Assembly (NCBI GenBank): GCA_011524995.1
Contig: WTJA01000116.1
Coordinates: 1 to 49,589, forward strand
Origin: Alphaproteobacteria bacterium
GTDB lineage: Bacteria > Pseudomonadota > Alphaproteobacteria > Puniceispirillales > Puniceispirillaceae
Length of the DNA: 49,589 nt
Reading direction: 5' to 3'
The notes beneath the pieces were generated by a model. The model ran no database searches. It had not been told where the DNA came from and saw only the letters and a program-made list of their open reading frames with translations. Within the stretch, counting starts at the first letter, position 1. Every line of letters starts with the position of its first letter. Both the position numbers and the translations under genes were made by a program. This document shows, piece after piece, positions 38,142 through 47,480 of this stretch.

Positions 38142-39069
38142 TAAATTAACCGATGGGCTGAAAAAATCATCCACGAAGATGAGTGCCAGCCTCACAAGCC
38201 TCTTCACATCCAAAACCTTAGATGCCGCTTCCTTAGAAGAGCTAGAAGACGCGCTCATCGAAGCGGATATGGGCCCTAAAACAGCCATGGCGATCGCTGA
38301 AGAATTGTCAGCGATGAAATTTGAAAAAGACTCCTCACAAGAGGCCTGGCGCATTGCGCTTGGTCAGATTCTGGTCACGCGCCTAACTGATGTGGCGCAA
38401 CCGCTAGCGGTCAAAGAGGAAAACAGCCCCCATGTGATTTTGCTAGTCGGGGTCAATGGGTCTGGTAAGACAACAACCGCTGGTAAATTAGCGAGCCATT
38501 TCAAAGCACAGGGCAAAACAGTGATGCTTGCCGCGGGTGATACATTTCGCGCGGCTGCCACAGAACAATTACAAAGCTGGGGCCAGCGTACCGATACAGA
38601 GGTGGTCACAGGGCAAGAAGGCAGTGATTCGGCCGCCGTGGCCTATCAGGCGATGCAGCGTGCCACAGATGCGGGTGTTGATGTGTTGATTATCGATACA
38701 GCAGGACGCTTGCAGAATCGCAGTGAATTGATGGATGAACTAGCCAAAATTCACCGTGTGATCGGCAAATATGATGAAAGTGCACCGCATGATTCAGTGA
38801 TCGTGCTTGATGGGACAGTGGGCCAGAATGCGCTGTCTCAGACGAAGGCCTTTTCTGAGGTGGCACAGCTGACAGGCATGATCATCACAAAACTGGATGG
38901 GTCAGCAAAAGGGGGCGTGGTGCTAGCGCTGGCTGATGAATTTGGCCTGCCGGTGCATATGGTTGGTGTGGGGGAGCAGGTAGATGATCTGCAATCCTTT
39001 ACCGCACAAGAATTTGCCGCGGCCCTTGTTGGCGTACCGCAAGAGGCTCTCACACAAGAGCAGGCTTGA
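38128..39069 (+). CDS. ftsY: signal recognition particle receptor FtsY
   Basis: SRP receptor GTPase at the inner membrane. The N-terminal acidic domain is almost absent (the protein is 313 residues), as in many alphaproteobacteria. The NG domain has P-loop GVNGSGKT (108-115), DTFRAAATEQL, DTAGRLQNRSELMDEL, TKLDGSAKGG and VGVGEQVDDLQSF. AGAGG seven bases before the ATG inside mtaB supports the 14-base overlap. A strong hairpin-type terminator follows, separating it from ffh. Confidence 0.96.
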   Translation: MSWFSKLTDGLKKSSTKMSASLTSLFTSKTLDAASLEELEDALIEADMGPKTAMAIAEELSAMKFEKDSSQEAWRIALGQILVTRLTDVAQPLAVKEENSPHVILLVGVNGSGKTTTAGKLASHFKAQGKTVMLAAGDTFRAAATEQLQSWGQRTDTEVVTGQEGSDSAAVAYQAMQRATDAGVDVLIIDTAGRLQNRSELMDELAKIHRVIGKYDESAPHDSVIVLDGTVGQNALSQTKAFSEVAQLTGMIITKLDGSAKGGVVLALADEFGLPVHMVGVGEQVDDLQSFTAQEFAAALVGVPQEALTQEQA

Positions 39070-39144
39070 CGAAGAAGGCATTTATCGCCTATATACCATC
39101 CCATATTATCTGGCATTGCCTGACCCATTGACCTTAACGGGTTC

Positions 39145-39182
39145 CGTCCGTCCTTGAAGTTTTCGAGCACGGGCGCGTTTTT
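39145..39182 (+). terminator. strong Rho-independent-like terminator after ftsY
   Basis: CGTCCGT (39145-39151) pairs with ACGGGCG (39169-39175), then a C-C mismatch, then CTTGAA with TTCGAG around GTT: 13 pairs in total. TTTTT follows at 39178-39182. It lies 75 bases after ftsY and 76 before ffh. A stable structured RNA cannot be ruled out, but the T run makes termination the simpler reading. Confidence 0.75.
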
Positions 39183-39258
39183 GTTTATGCGTTTGGCAGG
39201 TGAGGGTAGGTGCTACGGCACAAGAGTAACCGCGATATTGGACAGAATGTGACATCAC

Positions 39259-40788
39259 ATGTTTGATCAGTTGAAAGATAAATTCCAATCCGTCTTTGAT
39301 GGCTTATCAAAGAAGGGCGCTTTGAGCGAAAAGGATGTCGAAGCCGCATTGCGTGAAGTACGCATGGCGTTGCTAGAGGCTGACGTCGCTTTGCCTGTCG
39401 CGCGTGAATTTATTGCGTCAATCAAAGAGAAAGCCATCGGGGCCACCGCGATTAAATCAGTGCGCCCTGATCAGCAAGTCATCAAAATTGTCCATGATGG
39501 CCTAGTAGAGTTATTAGGCGGCGATGCCGCACCTTTGACGATTGATGTCGCGCCACCTGCTGTTATCTTGATGGCTGGTTTGCAAGGCTCTGGTAAAACC
39601 ACCACAGCTGGTAAATTAGCGCTCCGCCTGAAGACCAGATATAAAAAGAATGTGATGGTCGCCTCGCTTGATATGACCCGTCCGGCCGCGCGCGAACAGC
39701 TGCGTCTGTTGGGGGAACAAGCTGAGGTTGGTATCCTGCCTGAGGCTGATAATGAAACACCTATCCAGCTGGCTCGTCGGGCGCTGCAGGTGGCAAAATT
39801 AAAAGCGCATGATGTCTTGATCCTTGATACGGCGGGTCGTTTAAGCATCGATGCTGAGCTGATGGCTGAGCTGAAGCAGATTAAGCAGGAAACAAACCCG
39901 CATGAGGTCTTGCTTGTTGCTGATGCGCTCACAGGTCAAGATGCGGTGAATACAGCGCAAGCTTTCCATGAAGAGATTGGTGTTACAGGGATTGTCCTGA
40001 CCAGAATGGATGGTGATTCACGCGGTGGTGCCGCCCTCTCTATGCGTCATGTGACTGGCCAGCCTATCAAATTTGTGGGTGTCGGCGAAAAGCAGGATGC
40101 ACTTGAAGAATTCGTGCCAGACCGTCTGGCAGGTCGTATCCTTGATATGGGTGATGTGGTGGCGCTGGTTGAAAAGGCAGCCGCTGCGATCGAAGAAGAA
40201 GAAGCGATGCGCATGGCAAAGCGCATGGCAGCTGGGAAGTTTGATATGAATGACTTCCTCAATCAATTACGTCAATTGCAAAAAATGGGTGGCCTTGGCG
40301 GCATTCTGGGCATGTTGCCTGGTATCGGCAAGATGCAAAAACAGCTGAATGCGGCGGGCATTGATGATTCTCTGCTAAAGCGTCAAGAAGCCATCATTTT
40401 ATCTATGACCAAAAAAGAACGTGTGAGCGTGGGTCTTTTGAACGCGTCTCGCCGTAAGCGCATTGCCGCTGGCTCTGGCACATCGGTGCAAGAGGTCAAT
40501 AAGGTTGTGAAGCAATATCAAGAAATGGCCAAGATGATGAAGCGCATGGGCAGCAAAGCTGGTGCCGCTGGTCTCAAGGCGATGATGGGCGGTCTTGGTG
40601 GCGGCGGAATGCCTGCTGCGGGAGGCATGCCACAAATGGATGCTGATGCGATGCAAAAAATGGCATCGCAATTGCCGCCTGGTATGGGTGGGCAGCAAAT
40701 GTTGGGTAAGGGCCTCCCAGGATTGGGTGGCTTGCCAGGGCTAGGCGGATTGCCAAGCCGTGGTGGAAAATCCAAACGAAAGAAATAA
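39259..40788 (+). CDS. ffh: signal recognition particle protein Ffh
   Basis: SRP54-type GTPase binding signal sequences and the 4.5S RNA. The N-G domain has P-loop GLQGSGKT (107-114), DTAGRLSIDAELM and TRMDGDSRGGAAL. The Met-rich M domain follows (about 300-450). The last 70 residues are an unusually Gly/Met/Pro-rich tail (GLPGLGGLPGLGGLP) ending in KSKRKK. Length 509 is longer than E. coli Ffh (453) because of this tail. It starts the ffh-rpsP-rimM-trmD-rplS run. No 4.5S RNA is visible nearby. Confidence 0.97.
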   Translation: MFDQLKDKFQSVFDGLSKKGALSEKDVEAALREVRMALLEADVALPVAREFIASIKEKAIGATAIKSVRPDQQVIKIVHDGLVELLGGDAAPLTIDVAPPAVILMAGLQGSGKTTTAGKLALRLKTRYKKNVMVASLDMTRPAAREQLRLLGEQAEVGILPEADNETPIQLARRALQVAKLKAHDVLILDTAGRLSIDAELMAELKQIKQETNPHEVLLVADALTGQDAVNTAQAFHEEIGVTGIVLTRMDGDSRGGAALSMRHVTGQPIKFVGVGEKQDALEEFVPDRLAGRILDMGDVVALVEKAAAAIEEEEAMRMAKRMAAGKFDMNDFLNQLRQLQKMGGLGGILGMLPGIGKMQKQLNAAGIDDSLLKRQEAIILSMTKKERVSVGLLNASRRKRIAAGSGTSVQEVNKVVKQYQEMAKMMKRMGSKAGAAGLKAMMGGLGGGGMPAAGGMPQMDADAMQKMASQLPPGMGGQQMLGKGLPGLGGLPGLGGLPSRGGKSKRKK

Positions 40789-40834
40789 AGAGTATTATCC
40801 GGTTTAAGCCACATTTCATGAAGGGAATAAGAAA

Positions 40835-41284
40835 ATGGCATTGAAGATCAGATTGGCACGTGGTGGCGCGAAAAAGCGTCCTTTCTATCGTATCGTTGTC
40901 GCAGAAGCATCTGCACCACGTGATGGTCGTTATGTTGAGAAGCTTGGCTTCTACAACCCAATGGTTGCCAAAGATAATGACCAGCGTTTGGTCGTAAATG
41001 GTGAGCGTGTGTCTTACTGGCTAGGCAAAGGTGCCCAAGCAACAGAACGTGTTCAAAAGCTATTGTCATCTTTGGAAATGATGCCAAAGGTTGAAATGCG
41101 TGATCAGCCAAAGAAAGCTGCGCCTGGTAAGAAGCGTGCGGAAAAAGAAGCGGCTGAAGCTGAAGCTGCTGCCGAAGCTGCCGAAGCTGCCGAAGCCGAA
41201 GCGGCTGCCGCTGCTGAAGCTGAAGCTGCGCCTGCTGAAGAAGCTCCAGCTGAAGACGCTGCCGAAGAGGCATCAGCAGAATAA
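40835..41284 (+). CDS. rpsP: 30S ribosomal protein S16 with Ala/Glu tail
   Basis: Small-subunit ribosomal protein. The first 80-90 residues are the S16 core ([20 protein letters not shown] and [10 protein letters not shown]). The remaining about 60 residues are a Lys start ([18 protein letters not shown]) running into repeated Ala/Glu, likely a helical, exposed tail. Total 149 against about 82 in E. coli. Alphaproteobacterial S16 proteins often have such extensions, but the tail here is highly repetitive at DNA level (GAAGCTG units, about 41151-41283). Confidence 0.96.
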   Translation: MALKIRLARGGAKKRPFYRIVVAEASAPRDGRYVEKLGFYNPMVAKDNDQRLVVNGERVSYWLGKGAQATERVQKLLSSLEMMPKVEMRDQPKKAAPGKKRAEKEAAEAEAAAEAAEAAEAEAAAAAEAEAAPAEEAPAEDAAEEASAE

Positions 41285-41318
41285 GGCATCAGGCTTTGCG
41301 TGAGGATTTGTGTCGCAG

Positions 41319-41867
41319 ATGACAGACCAAAAGCCTGAACAAAGAATTGAAATTGGCGCCATTGCTTCGGCGCATGGCATCAGAGGGCAGTTCAAAGTCA
41401 AAGCCTTTCTGGACCAGCCAATGGATATTGCAGGCTTTGGGCCTGTCTATCGTGACGATGGGCAGGTGCTGACATTAAAGGCGCATAGCCACGCCAAGGC
41501 CTTTGTGATCTGTTCTGCCAAGGAGGTCACAGATCGCACACAAGCTGAATCTCTGCGGGGGAGCGTTCTTTATGTGGCGCGTAATCAGTTGCCTGACCTC
41601 GCCCCTGATGAGATATATCATGCTGATGTGATAGGGTTTACCCTGGTCGCTCAGCCTGATCAGCCTGTTGGCGAGATTGTTGGCATTCATGATTTTGGTG
41701 CTGGCACTGTGATCGAAGTGAGAATCGGCAAGAAAAAGACGATTTTCGTGCCCTTTGGTGACAGATATGAGCCGGTGATTGATGAGGCGTCGCAACATTT
41801 GACCATGCAGGTAGATCCCGCATGGTTAGAAGAGGAAACGTCGCCAGATAAGCAGGTGCCAAAATAA
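41319..41867 (+). CDS. rimM: ribosome maturation factor RimM
   Basis: Assists 30S head assembly, binding S19. Two beta-barrel domains: N-terminal with IGAIASAHGIRGQFKVKAF, and a PRC-like C-terminal barrel (YHADVIGFTLV, FGAGTVIEVRIGKKKTIFVPF). The ATG at 41319 gives 182 residues; the in-frame GTG at 41310 is only three bases from GAGGA, and the ATG is 12 from it, so the start is not certain. It sits in the usual place between rpsP and trmD. Confidence 0.94.
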   Translation: MTDQKPEQRIEIGAIASAHGIRGQFKVKAFLDQPMDIAGFGPVYRDDGQVLTLKAHSHAKAFVICSAKEVTDRTQAESLRGSVLYVARNQLPDLAPDEIYHADVIGFTLVAQPDQPVGEIVGIHDFGAGTVIEVRIGKKKTIFVPFGDRYEPVIDEASQHLTMQVDPAWLEEETSPDKQVPK

Positions 41868-41896
41868 CGCATTAGCAGCAAGAGAGGCATGGTAGT

Positions 41897-42634
41897 ATGA
41901 CAGGGAAAGCGGAAAAGGGCTGTTTTGCAGCTACGATTTTAACCTTATTCCCTGATATGTTTCCGGCCTCGCTAGGTCACTCTCTTGCGGGCCGTGCTTT
42001 GGCGAATGAGATTTGGTCGCTTGATGTGCGTGATATCCGGTCTTATGCCACCGATAAGCATCGCACTGTGGATGATGTACCGCTCGGCGGTGGTCATGGT
42101 ATGGTGTTAAAGCCAGATGTTGTGTCAGCGGGGTTAAATGATGTGGCAGATGCCCCAGGCCGCCGGATTTACTTATCGCCGCGTGGCCGCCTGCTTGATC
42201 AAGAGCTGGTCAGGGAGCTGGCTGCAGAACCTGGGCTTGTCCTAGTCTGTGGACGATATGAAGGCCTTGATCAGCGGGTGATCGACCATCATGATCTGAT
42301 GGAAGTGTCAGTCGGTGATTATATCTTATCTGGTGGTGAGGTTGCCGCACAGATTTTACTCGATGCTGTCATCCGGCTATTGCCCGGTGTGATGGGCAAA
42401 GAGATTGGCCATCTTGAAGAGAGCTTTGAGACAGGTCTGTTAGAGCATGATTTATATACGCATCCGCGTATATGGAATGGGATGGAAGCCCCTGAGATTT
42501 TAGGGTCTGGCCATCATGGTAAAATTCACGCTTGGCGCCAAAAACAGGCGATTGAGCGCACCAAAACACGTCGTCCTGACATTTATCGACGTTTTTTGGC
42601 GAAGAATGAGGAAAATAGTGGTGAATCAAGTTGA
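41897..42634 (+). CDS. trmD: tRNA (guanine-N1-)-methyltransferase TrmD
   Basis: Methylates G37 of tRNAs with a 36GG motif. The SPOUT knot lies in LSPRGRLLDQELVRELA and LVCGRYEGLDQRVIDHHDLMEVSVGDYILSGGE (here cited only by its key parts: GRYEG, VGDYILSGGE). The C-terminal domain holds the HPRIW-type segment (YTHPRIWNG) and RRPDIYRRF. Length 245 is typical. Confidence 0.97.
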   Translation: MTGKAEKGCFAATILTLFPDMFPASLGHSLAGRALANEIWSLDVRDIRSYATDKHRTVDDVPLGGGHGMVLKPDVVSAGLNDVADAPGRRIYLSPRGRLLDQELVRELAAEPGLVLVCGRYEGLDQRVIDHHDLMEVSVGDYILSGGEVAAQILLDAVIRLLPGVMGKEIGHLEESFETGLLEHDLYTHPRIWNGMEAPEILGSGHHGKIHAWRQKQAIERTKTRRPDIYRRFLAKNEENSGESS

Positions 42635-42698
42635 CAGCATAGGCCCCTGTCTGTCAAAAGAACCACCGAACAGAACCCGATGAAGGGGAGATGATGAA

Positions 42699-43073
42699 AT
42701 GAATATTGTAGAACAAATTGGTCAAAATGTTGTCGCAAGCCGTCAAGAGCAGCGCCCTGTGCCAGAATTTGGTGCTGGTGATACCGTTCGTGTAAGCGTC
42801 CGTGTTGTTGAAGGTAGCCGTGAGCGTATCCAGGCATTTGAAGGTGTCTGCATTGGACGCAAGAATAAAGGCGTTAGCTCATCATTCACAGTTCGTAAGA
42901 TTTCTTATGGCGAAGGCGTAGAGCGTGTATTCCCGCTTTATTCACCACAGGTACAGGACATTGAAGTTGTCCGCCGTGGCCGCGTTCGTCGTGCCAAGCT
43001 TTACTATCTGCGTGGCCGCACAGGTAAAGCCGCTCGTATTCCTGAAAAGGCAAGACAGAGCTCTGCATCTTAA
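42699..43073 (+). CDS. rplS: 50S ribosomal protein L19
   Basis: Large-subunit ribosomal protein at the subunit interface. The 124 residues show [29 protein letters not shown] and the C-terminal [19 protein letters not shown], the L19 signature. GGGGAGATGATGAA precedes the ATG. It ends the ribosomal run; a terminator follows 25 bases later. Confidence 0.98.
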   Translation: MNIVEQIGQNVVASRQEQRPVPEFGAGDTVRVSVRVVEGSRERIQAFEGVCIGRKNKGVSSSFTVRKISYGEGVERVFPLYSPQVQDIEVVRRGRVRRAKLYYLRGRTGKAARIPEKARQSSAS

Positions 43074-43098
43074 TCACGTTACAGTGACAACATCCGAG

Positions 43099-43122
43099 GG
43101 GTGAGGCGCACTCACCCTTTTT
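43099..43122 (+). terminator. Rho-independent terminator after rplS
   Basis: GGGTGAG (43099-43105) pairs perfectly with CTCACCC (43111-43117) around GCGCA and is followed by TTTTT (43118-43122). It closes the ffh-rplS run. A competing weaker hairpin can form between 43112-43121 and 43126-43134, which would disrupt it; that is speculative. Confidence 0.88.
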
Positions 43123-43132
43123 ACAAAAAGGT

Positions 43133-43169
43133 GACACCCCCTTGGATAAAACCTAATAAAGGAGGTGTC
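43133..43169 (+). promoter_or_regulatory. hairpin that masks the leuC ribosome-binding site
   Basis: GACACCCCCTT (43133-43143) pairs with AAGGAGGTGTC (43159-43169) at 10 of 11 positions (one C-A mismatch), leaving a 15-base loop. The 3' arm contains the entire Shine-Dalgarno AAGGAGG (43159-43165) of leuC, whose ATG is at 43174. A stable form of this stem would block initiation, so it may be a translational control element. No known riboswitch class is recognised. Confidence 0.55.
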
Positions 43170-43173
43170 CCAT

Positions 43174-44580
43174 ATGTCTGCTCCTCAAACGTTATTTGAT
43201 AAAATCTGGCAAGCCCATCTGGTTGATCAATCAGATGATGGAACCGGTTTGATTTATATCGACCGTCACCTTGTTCATGAAGTGACAAGCCCGCAAGCCT
43301 TTGAAGGTCTGCGTAATGCGAATCGTCCCGTCAAAGAGCCTGGCCGTACCTTGGCCGTGGCTGACCATAATGTCCCGACAACAGATAGAAGTGTGGGCAT
43401 TGCTGACGAGGAATCACGCATCCAAGTCGAAACATTAGAGAAAAACGCCGCTGATTTTGGTGTGCCATATTTCGCGATGACCGATATCCGCCAAGGGATT
43501 GTTCACGTGATTGGCCCAGAGCAAGGCTTTACACAGCCTGGCATGACCATCGTTTGTGGTGATTCGCATACCGCGACACATGGGGCATTTGGCGCCTTGG
43601 CATTCGGGATTGGGACATCTGAGGTGGAGCATGTGCTTGCCACACAGACCCTTATCCAAAAGCCAGCCAAAAATATGCGTATTACCGTTGAAGGCGAGGT
43701 TGGCGATTTCGTAACTGCCAAGGATATCGTTCTTGCCATCATCGGCAAAATCGGTACCGCAGGCGGCACAGGCCATGTCATCGAATTTGCTGGCAAAGCC
43801 ATTGAGGATTTATCAATGGAAGGCCGGATGACTGTCTGTAATATGGCGATTGAAGCCGGCGCACGTGCTGGCATGATCGCCCCTGATGAGAAGACGATTG
43901 CCTATCTTGAAGGTCGTCCGATGTCGCCAACCGGTGATAATTGGGACAAGGCTGTGGCGTGGTGGCGTACATTACCATCTGATGCCGGTGCGCAATATGA
44001 CACAGAAGTGGTCTTGAAAGCAGAAGAGATCGCACCGACTGTGACCTGGGGCACAAGCCCAGAAGACGCATTGTCAATTGATGGGGCTGTGCCAAATCCA
44101 TCTGAGGTGTCGGATCAAGCAACGAAAGCCAAGATTGAACGCGCGATTGACTATATGGGTCTCTCAGCTGGTCAAAAGCTGACAGACATCAAGGTTGATA
44201 CTGTCTTTATTGGATCTTGCACCAATAGCCGTATTGAAGATTTGCGTGCTGCTGCCTCTGTGGCAGAAGGCCGGTCTGTGGCTGATGGGATGCGGGCGAT
44301 GGTTGTGCCTGGGTCTGGTCTTGTGAAAGAACAAGCCGAAGAAGAAGGTCTTGATAAGATTTTCATCGCGGCTGGCTTTGAATGGCGTGAGCCTGGCTGT
44401 TCCATGTGTTTGGCAATGAATGCCGACAAATTGGCAGAAGGCGAGCGTTGTGCTTCAACTTCAAATCGTAATTTTGAAGGGCGCCAAGGTCGCGGTGGAC
44501 GCACCCATCTTGTGAGCCCTCAAATGGCGGTTGCTGCCGCTGTCACAGGCTATCTGACTGACGTCAGAGAACTGTCATAG
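43174..44580 (+). CDS. leuC: 3-isopropylmalate dehydratase large subunit
   Basis: With LeuD isomerises 2- to 3-isopropylmalate. The [4Fe-4S] cysteines lie in IGSCTNSR and [31 protein letters not shown] is the typical active-site stretch (key parts [10 protein letters not shown] and [10 protein letters not shown]). The ATG at 43174 ([10 protein letters not shown]) is eight bases from AGGAGG; the in-frame GTG at 43165 lies inside the ribosome-binding site. Length 468 is typical. LeuD follows by 15 bases. Confidence 0.97.
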   Translation: MSAPQTLFDKIWQAHLVDQSDDGTGLIYIDRHLVHEVTSPQAFEGLRNANRPVKEPGRTLAVADHNVPTTDRSVGIADEESRIQVETLEKNAADFGVPYFAMTDIRQGIVHVIGPEQGFTQPGMTIVCGDSHTATHGAFGALAFGIGTSEVEHVLATQTLIQKPAKNMRITVEGEVGDFVTAKDIVLAIIGKIGTAGGTGHVIEFAGKAIEDLSMEGRMTVCNMAIEAGARAGMIAPDEKTIAYLEGRPMSPTGDNWDKAVAWWRTLPSDAGAQYDTEVVLKAEEIAPTVTWGTSPEDALSIDGAVPNPSEVSDQATKAKIERAIDYMGLSAGQKLTDIKVDTVFIGSCTNSRIEDLRAAASVAEGRSVADGMRAMVVPGSGLVKEQAEEEGLDKIFIAAGFEWREPGCSMCLAMNADKLAEGERCASTSNRNFEGRQGRGGRTHLVSPQMAVAAAVTGYLTDVRELS

Positions 44581-44595
44581 AAAGGGCCTCACCTC

Positions 44596-45201
44596 ATGCA
44601 AAAATTTGATAAATTATCAGGTGTTGCGGCGCCAATGGATATCATGAATATCGATACAGATATGATTATCCCAAAGCAGTTTCTGAAGACAATTAAGCGG
44701 TCTGGCTTAGGCGCTAATCTGTTCTTTGAAATGCGCTTTGACAATGATGGTGGTGAGATTTCTGATTTCATCTTGAACCAGCCAGCTTATCGCGGGTCTG
44801 AGATCATTGTCGCAGGCGATAATTTTGGCTGTGGCTCATCACGTGAACATGCGCCATGGGCGTTGCTCGATTTTGGTATTCGCTGTGTCATTTCGACTAG
44901 CTTTGCTGATATTTTCTACAATAACTGCTTCAAGAATGGCATTCTGCCAATTATGGTGTCAGCCGCTGATCGTGATGCGCTGATGGCCGATGCCCGTGAT
45001 GCTGAAAATCCAAACCTCTCAATTGATTTGGAAGCCCAGACAATCACACGGCCAAATGGTCCGGTTATTTCGTTTGAAATTGACCCATTCCGCAAGCAAT
45101 GTCTGCTTGACGGGTTGGATGATATTGGCCTCACGCTAGAGAAATCTGCCAAAATTGAAAGCTATGAGACGGGTCGTAAACAGTCTCATCCATGGCTCTA
45201 A
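44596..45201 (+). CDS. leuD: 3-isopropylmalate dehydratase small subunit
   Basis: Forms the heterodimer with Leu[15 protein letters not shown] (18-31) and [17 protein letters not shown] are the swivel-domain signatures. Length 201 is typical for this class. It lies 15 bases after leuC and ends 35 bases before a terminator-like hairpin that separates it from leuB. Confidence 0.97.
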   Translation: MQKFDKLSGVAAPMDIMNIDTDMIIPKQFLKTIKRSGLGANLFFEMRFDNDGGEISDFILNQPAYRGSEIIVAGDNFGCGSSREHAPWALLDFGIRCVISTSFADIFYNNCFKNGILPIMVSAADRDALMADARDAENPNLSIDLEAQTITRPNGPVISFEIDPFRKQCLLDGLDDIGLTLEKSAKIESYETGRKQSHPWL

Positions 45202-45235
45202 GACGGCATACCCGCCGCACGATATATAGTGGTAT

Positions 45236-45263
45236 AAGGGGCCTGTCTCAGACACGCCCCTTT
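45236..45263 (+). terminator. terminator-like hairpin between leuD and leuB
   Basis: AAGGGGC (45236-45242) pairs with GCCCCTT (45256-45262); inside, TGTC pairs with GACA around TCA with a C-C mismatch between the two stems. Only TTTG follows, so termination may be partial. It would lower leuB relative to leuCD. Confidence 0.65.
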
Positions 45264-45301
45264 GCTATTTCAACGCTAAGATAAGATAAAAGGATAGGAT
45301 G

Positions 45302-46417
45302 ATGGGATCAAATCGCAAAGTGATGATTTTGCCAGGTGACGGCATTGGCAAAGAAGTGATGGCCGCCAATATCAAGGTGATTGATTGGCTCGCAAAATAT
45401 CGCTCGCTTGATTTTGATATCACCGAAGATGAAGTTGGTGGTGCGGCTTATGATGCCTATGGCACGCCTCTCAAAGATGAGACATTGGCTGATGCTATGG
45501 GTATGGATGCGGTTTTGTTCGGCGCTGTTGGTGGCCCGCAATATGACGAGCTTCCTTTTGAGCTAAAGCCAGAGCGTGGTCTTTTGGCCCTGCGCAAGGA
45601 AATGGAATTATTCGCCAATTTGCGCCCAGCAATGGTCTTCCCGCCATTGGTGGAAGCCTCAACATTGAAGCCTGAGGTGGTCTCTGGTCTTGATATTATG
45701 ATTTTGCGTGAGCTAACAGGCGGGTCTTATTTCGCTGAGCCGCGCGGTATTGAGACATTGCCAGATGGCTCAAAGAAGGGCTTTGATACCAATCTCTACA
45801 CAACAGCAGAGATTGAGCGTATCGGCCGTGTTGGCCTTGATTTGGCGCGCAAGCGTGATGGCAAATTAATGTCTGTTGAAAAATCAAATGTGATGCATTC
45901 TGGCGTCCTCTGGAAAGAAGTGATGACAGCGCTTCATGCCGCTGAAGGTGAAGGTGTCACATTGGGTCATATGTTTGCCGATAATTGCGCGATGCAGCTT
46001 GTGCGTAACCCAAAACAGTTTGACGTGATTGTCACAGATAACCTATTTGGTGATTTGCTATCAGATTGTGCGGCAATGCTCACAGGCTCACTTGGTATGT
46101 TGCCATCAGCCTCTTTGGGCGCAACAGATGACGCCACAGGCATGCGCAAAGCGATGTATGAGCCAGTGCATGGGTCAGCCCCTGATATTGCTGGTCAAAA
46201 CCTAGCCAATCCATTGGCACAGTTTTTGAGCTTTGCCATGATGCTTCGCTATAGCTTTGATCAAGGCGCAGAGGCGGATTTGGTTGAACAGGCTGTGTCA
46301 CAGGCGCTGGCCTCTGGTAAGCGGACAGGTGATATCATGGCCCCTGGCTGTGAACAGGTTGGCACAGATGGCATGACAGATGCTGTGATCGCAGCCTTGA
46401 ATGAATTGGCACGCTAG
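45302..46417 (+). CDS. leuB: 3-isopropylmalate dehydrogenase
   Basis: NAD-dependent oxidative decarboxylation of 3-isopropylmalate to 2-oxoisocaproate. [10 protein letters not shown] at residues 10-19, the [15 protein letters not shown] segment and [20 protein letters not shown] with GSAPDIAGQ are the decarboxylating-dehydrogenase signatures. Two consecutive ATGs (45299 and 45302) are available; AAGGATAGG precedes both. About 371 residues, slightly longer than E. coli LeuB. Next gene asd is 28 bases away. Confidence 0.97.
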   Translation: MGSNRKVMILPGDGIGKEVMAANIKVIDWLAKYRSLDFDITEDEVGGAAYDAYGTPLKDETLADAMGMDAVLFGAVGGPQYDELPFELKPERGLLALRKEMELFANLRPAMVFPPLVEASTLKPEVVSGLDIMILRELTGGSYFAEPRGIETLPDGSKKGFDTNLYTTAEIERIGRVGLDLARKRDGKLMSVEKSNVMHSGVLWKEVMTALHAAEGEGVTLGHMFADNCAMQLVRNPKQFDVIVTDNLFGDLLSDCAAMLTGSLGMLPSASLGATDDATGMRKAMYEPVHGSAPDIAGQNLANPLAQFLSFAMMLRYSFDQGAEADLVEQAVSQALASGKRTGDIMAPGCEQVGTDGMTDAVIAALNELAR

Positions 46418-46445
46418 CATCGGCTGAGAAGAAAAGGGTAAGATT

Positions 46446-47480
46446 ATGGGATATAAAATTGCTGTAGCAGGTGCCACTGGTGCCGTTGGTCGTGAGATGC
46501 TGAAGACATTGGCAGAGCGTGACTTTCCTGCCGATGAGGTTTTTGCACTTGCTAGTTCAAAATCAGCAGGGCGCGAGGTATCTTACGGTGATGATGATGT
46601 ACTGAAAGTGCAATCGCTTGATAGCTTTGATTTTAGCCAAGCTGATATTGCGCTCTTCTCTGCTGGTGGTGATACGGCGAAAGCCTTTGGTCCGAAAGCA
46701 GGCGAGGCTGGCTGTATTGTGATTGATAATTCATCTGCTTTCCGGATGGATGATGATGTGCCATTGATCGTACCAGAAGTGAACCCTGATACGGTTCATG
46801 ATTGTTTGCGTGACAATGGGGGCCGCAATATCATTGCCAACCCTAATTGTTCAACCGCACAATTGGTTGTGCCGCTCAAGCCGTTGCATGATGCCTATTC
46901 CATTAAGCGGGTGGTGACATCAACCTATCAGGCAACCTCTGGCGCTGGCCAAGCCGGTATGGAAGAGCTGTTCTCTCAGACCAAGGGCATTTTTGTGAAT
47001 GATGAGGTCAAGCCTGAGAAATTCACAAAGCAAATCGCCTTTAATGCGATCCCGCATATTGATGTGTTCCTTGATGATGGCTTCACCAAGGAAGAATGGA
47101 AGATGCGCGCTGAGACCAAAAAGATTTTGGATCCTGCCATTGAGGTGATCGCTCATTGTGTCCGTATTCCTGTCTTTATTGGTCATTCTGAAGCGGTCTT
47201 TGTCGAGATGGATAAGCCATTCGATGAATCTGAATTGCGGGAAATGCTACGTGAAACAGATGGGATTAGCGTGATTGATCACCGTGCAAATGAAGGTTAT
47301 GTCACACCAGTGGAATGTGCTGGCGAAGATGCCGTCTTTATTAGCCGCATCCGCCGTGACCCATCGGTACCAAATGGCGTCGTGTTCTGGTGTGTGTCTG
47401 ATAATTTGCGTAAAGGCGCTGCTTTGAACTCTGTCCAGATTGCAGAGCTTGTGGTTAGCCGCGGTGTATCAGGTCGCTAA
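46446..47480 (+). CDS. asd: aspartate-semialdehyde dehydrogenase
   Basis: Reduces aspartyl-4-phosphate to the semialdehyde for lysine, DAP, threonine and methionine synthesis. NADP motif AGATGAVGREML at residues 8-19, catalytic Cys135 in NPNCSTAQ, and the C-terminal HRANEGYVTPVE. Length 344 is typical of the leuB-adjacent Asd. Its last 26 bases overlap, on the opposite strand, the end of pdxY. Confidence 0.97.
   Translation: MGYKIAVAGATGAVGREMLKTLAERDFPADEVFALASSKSAGREVSYGDDDVLKVQSLDSFDFSQADIALFSAGGDTAKAFGPKAGEAGCIVIDNSSAFRMDDDVPLIVPEVNPDTVHDCLRDNGGRNIIANPNCSTAQLVVPLKPLHDAYSIKRVVTSTYQATSGAGQAGMEELFSQTKGIFVNDEVKPEKFTKQIAFNAIPHIDVFLDDGFTKEEWKMRAETKKILDPAIEVIAHCVRIPVFIGHSEAVFVEMDKPFDESELREMLRETDGISVIDHRANEGYVTPVECAGEDAVFISRIRRDPSVPNGVVFWCVSDNLRKGAALNSVQIAELVVSRGVSGR

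Noticed and set aside
39070-39258. 4.5S SRP RNA gene between ftsY and ffh
   Set aside because: The conserved SRP RNA apical loop region (GGAA/GGAAG-containing internal loops) is not present; the hairpin there has a T run and fits a terminator.
40848-41273. Gln/Leu-rich minus-strand ORF opposite rpsP
   Set aside because: Produced by the GAAGCTG repeats of the S16 tail read in reverse.
43074-43173. Leucine-codon leader peptide attenuator before leuC
   Set aside because: No short frame rich in Leu codons precedes the terminator; the terminator is better explained as the end of the rplS run.
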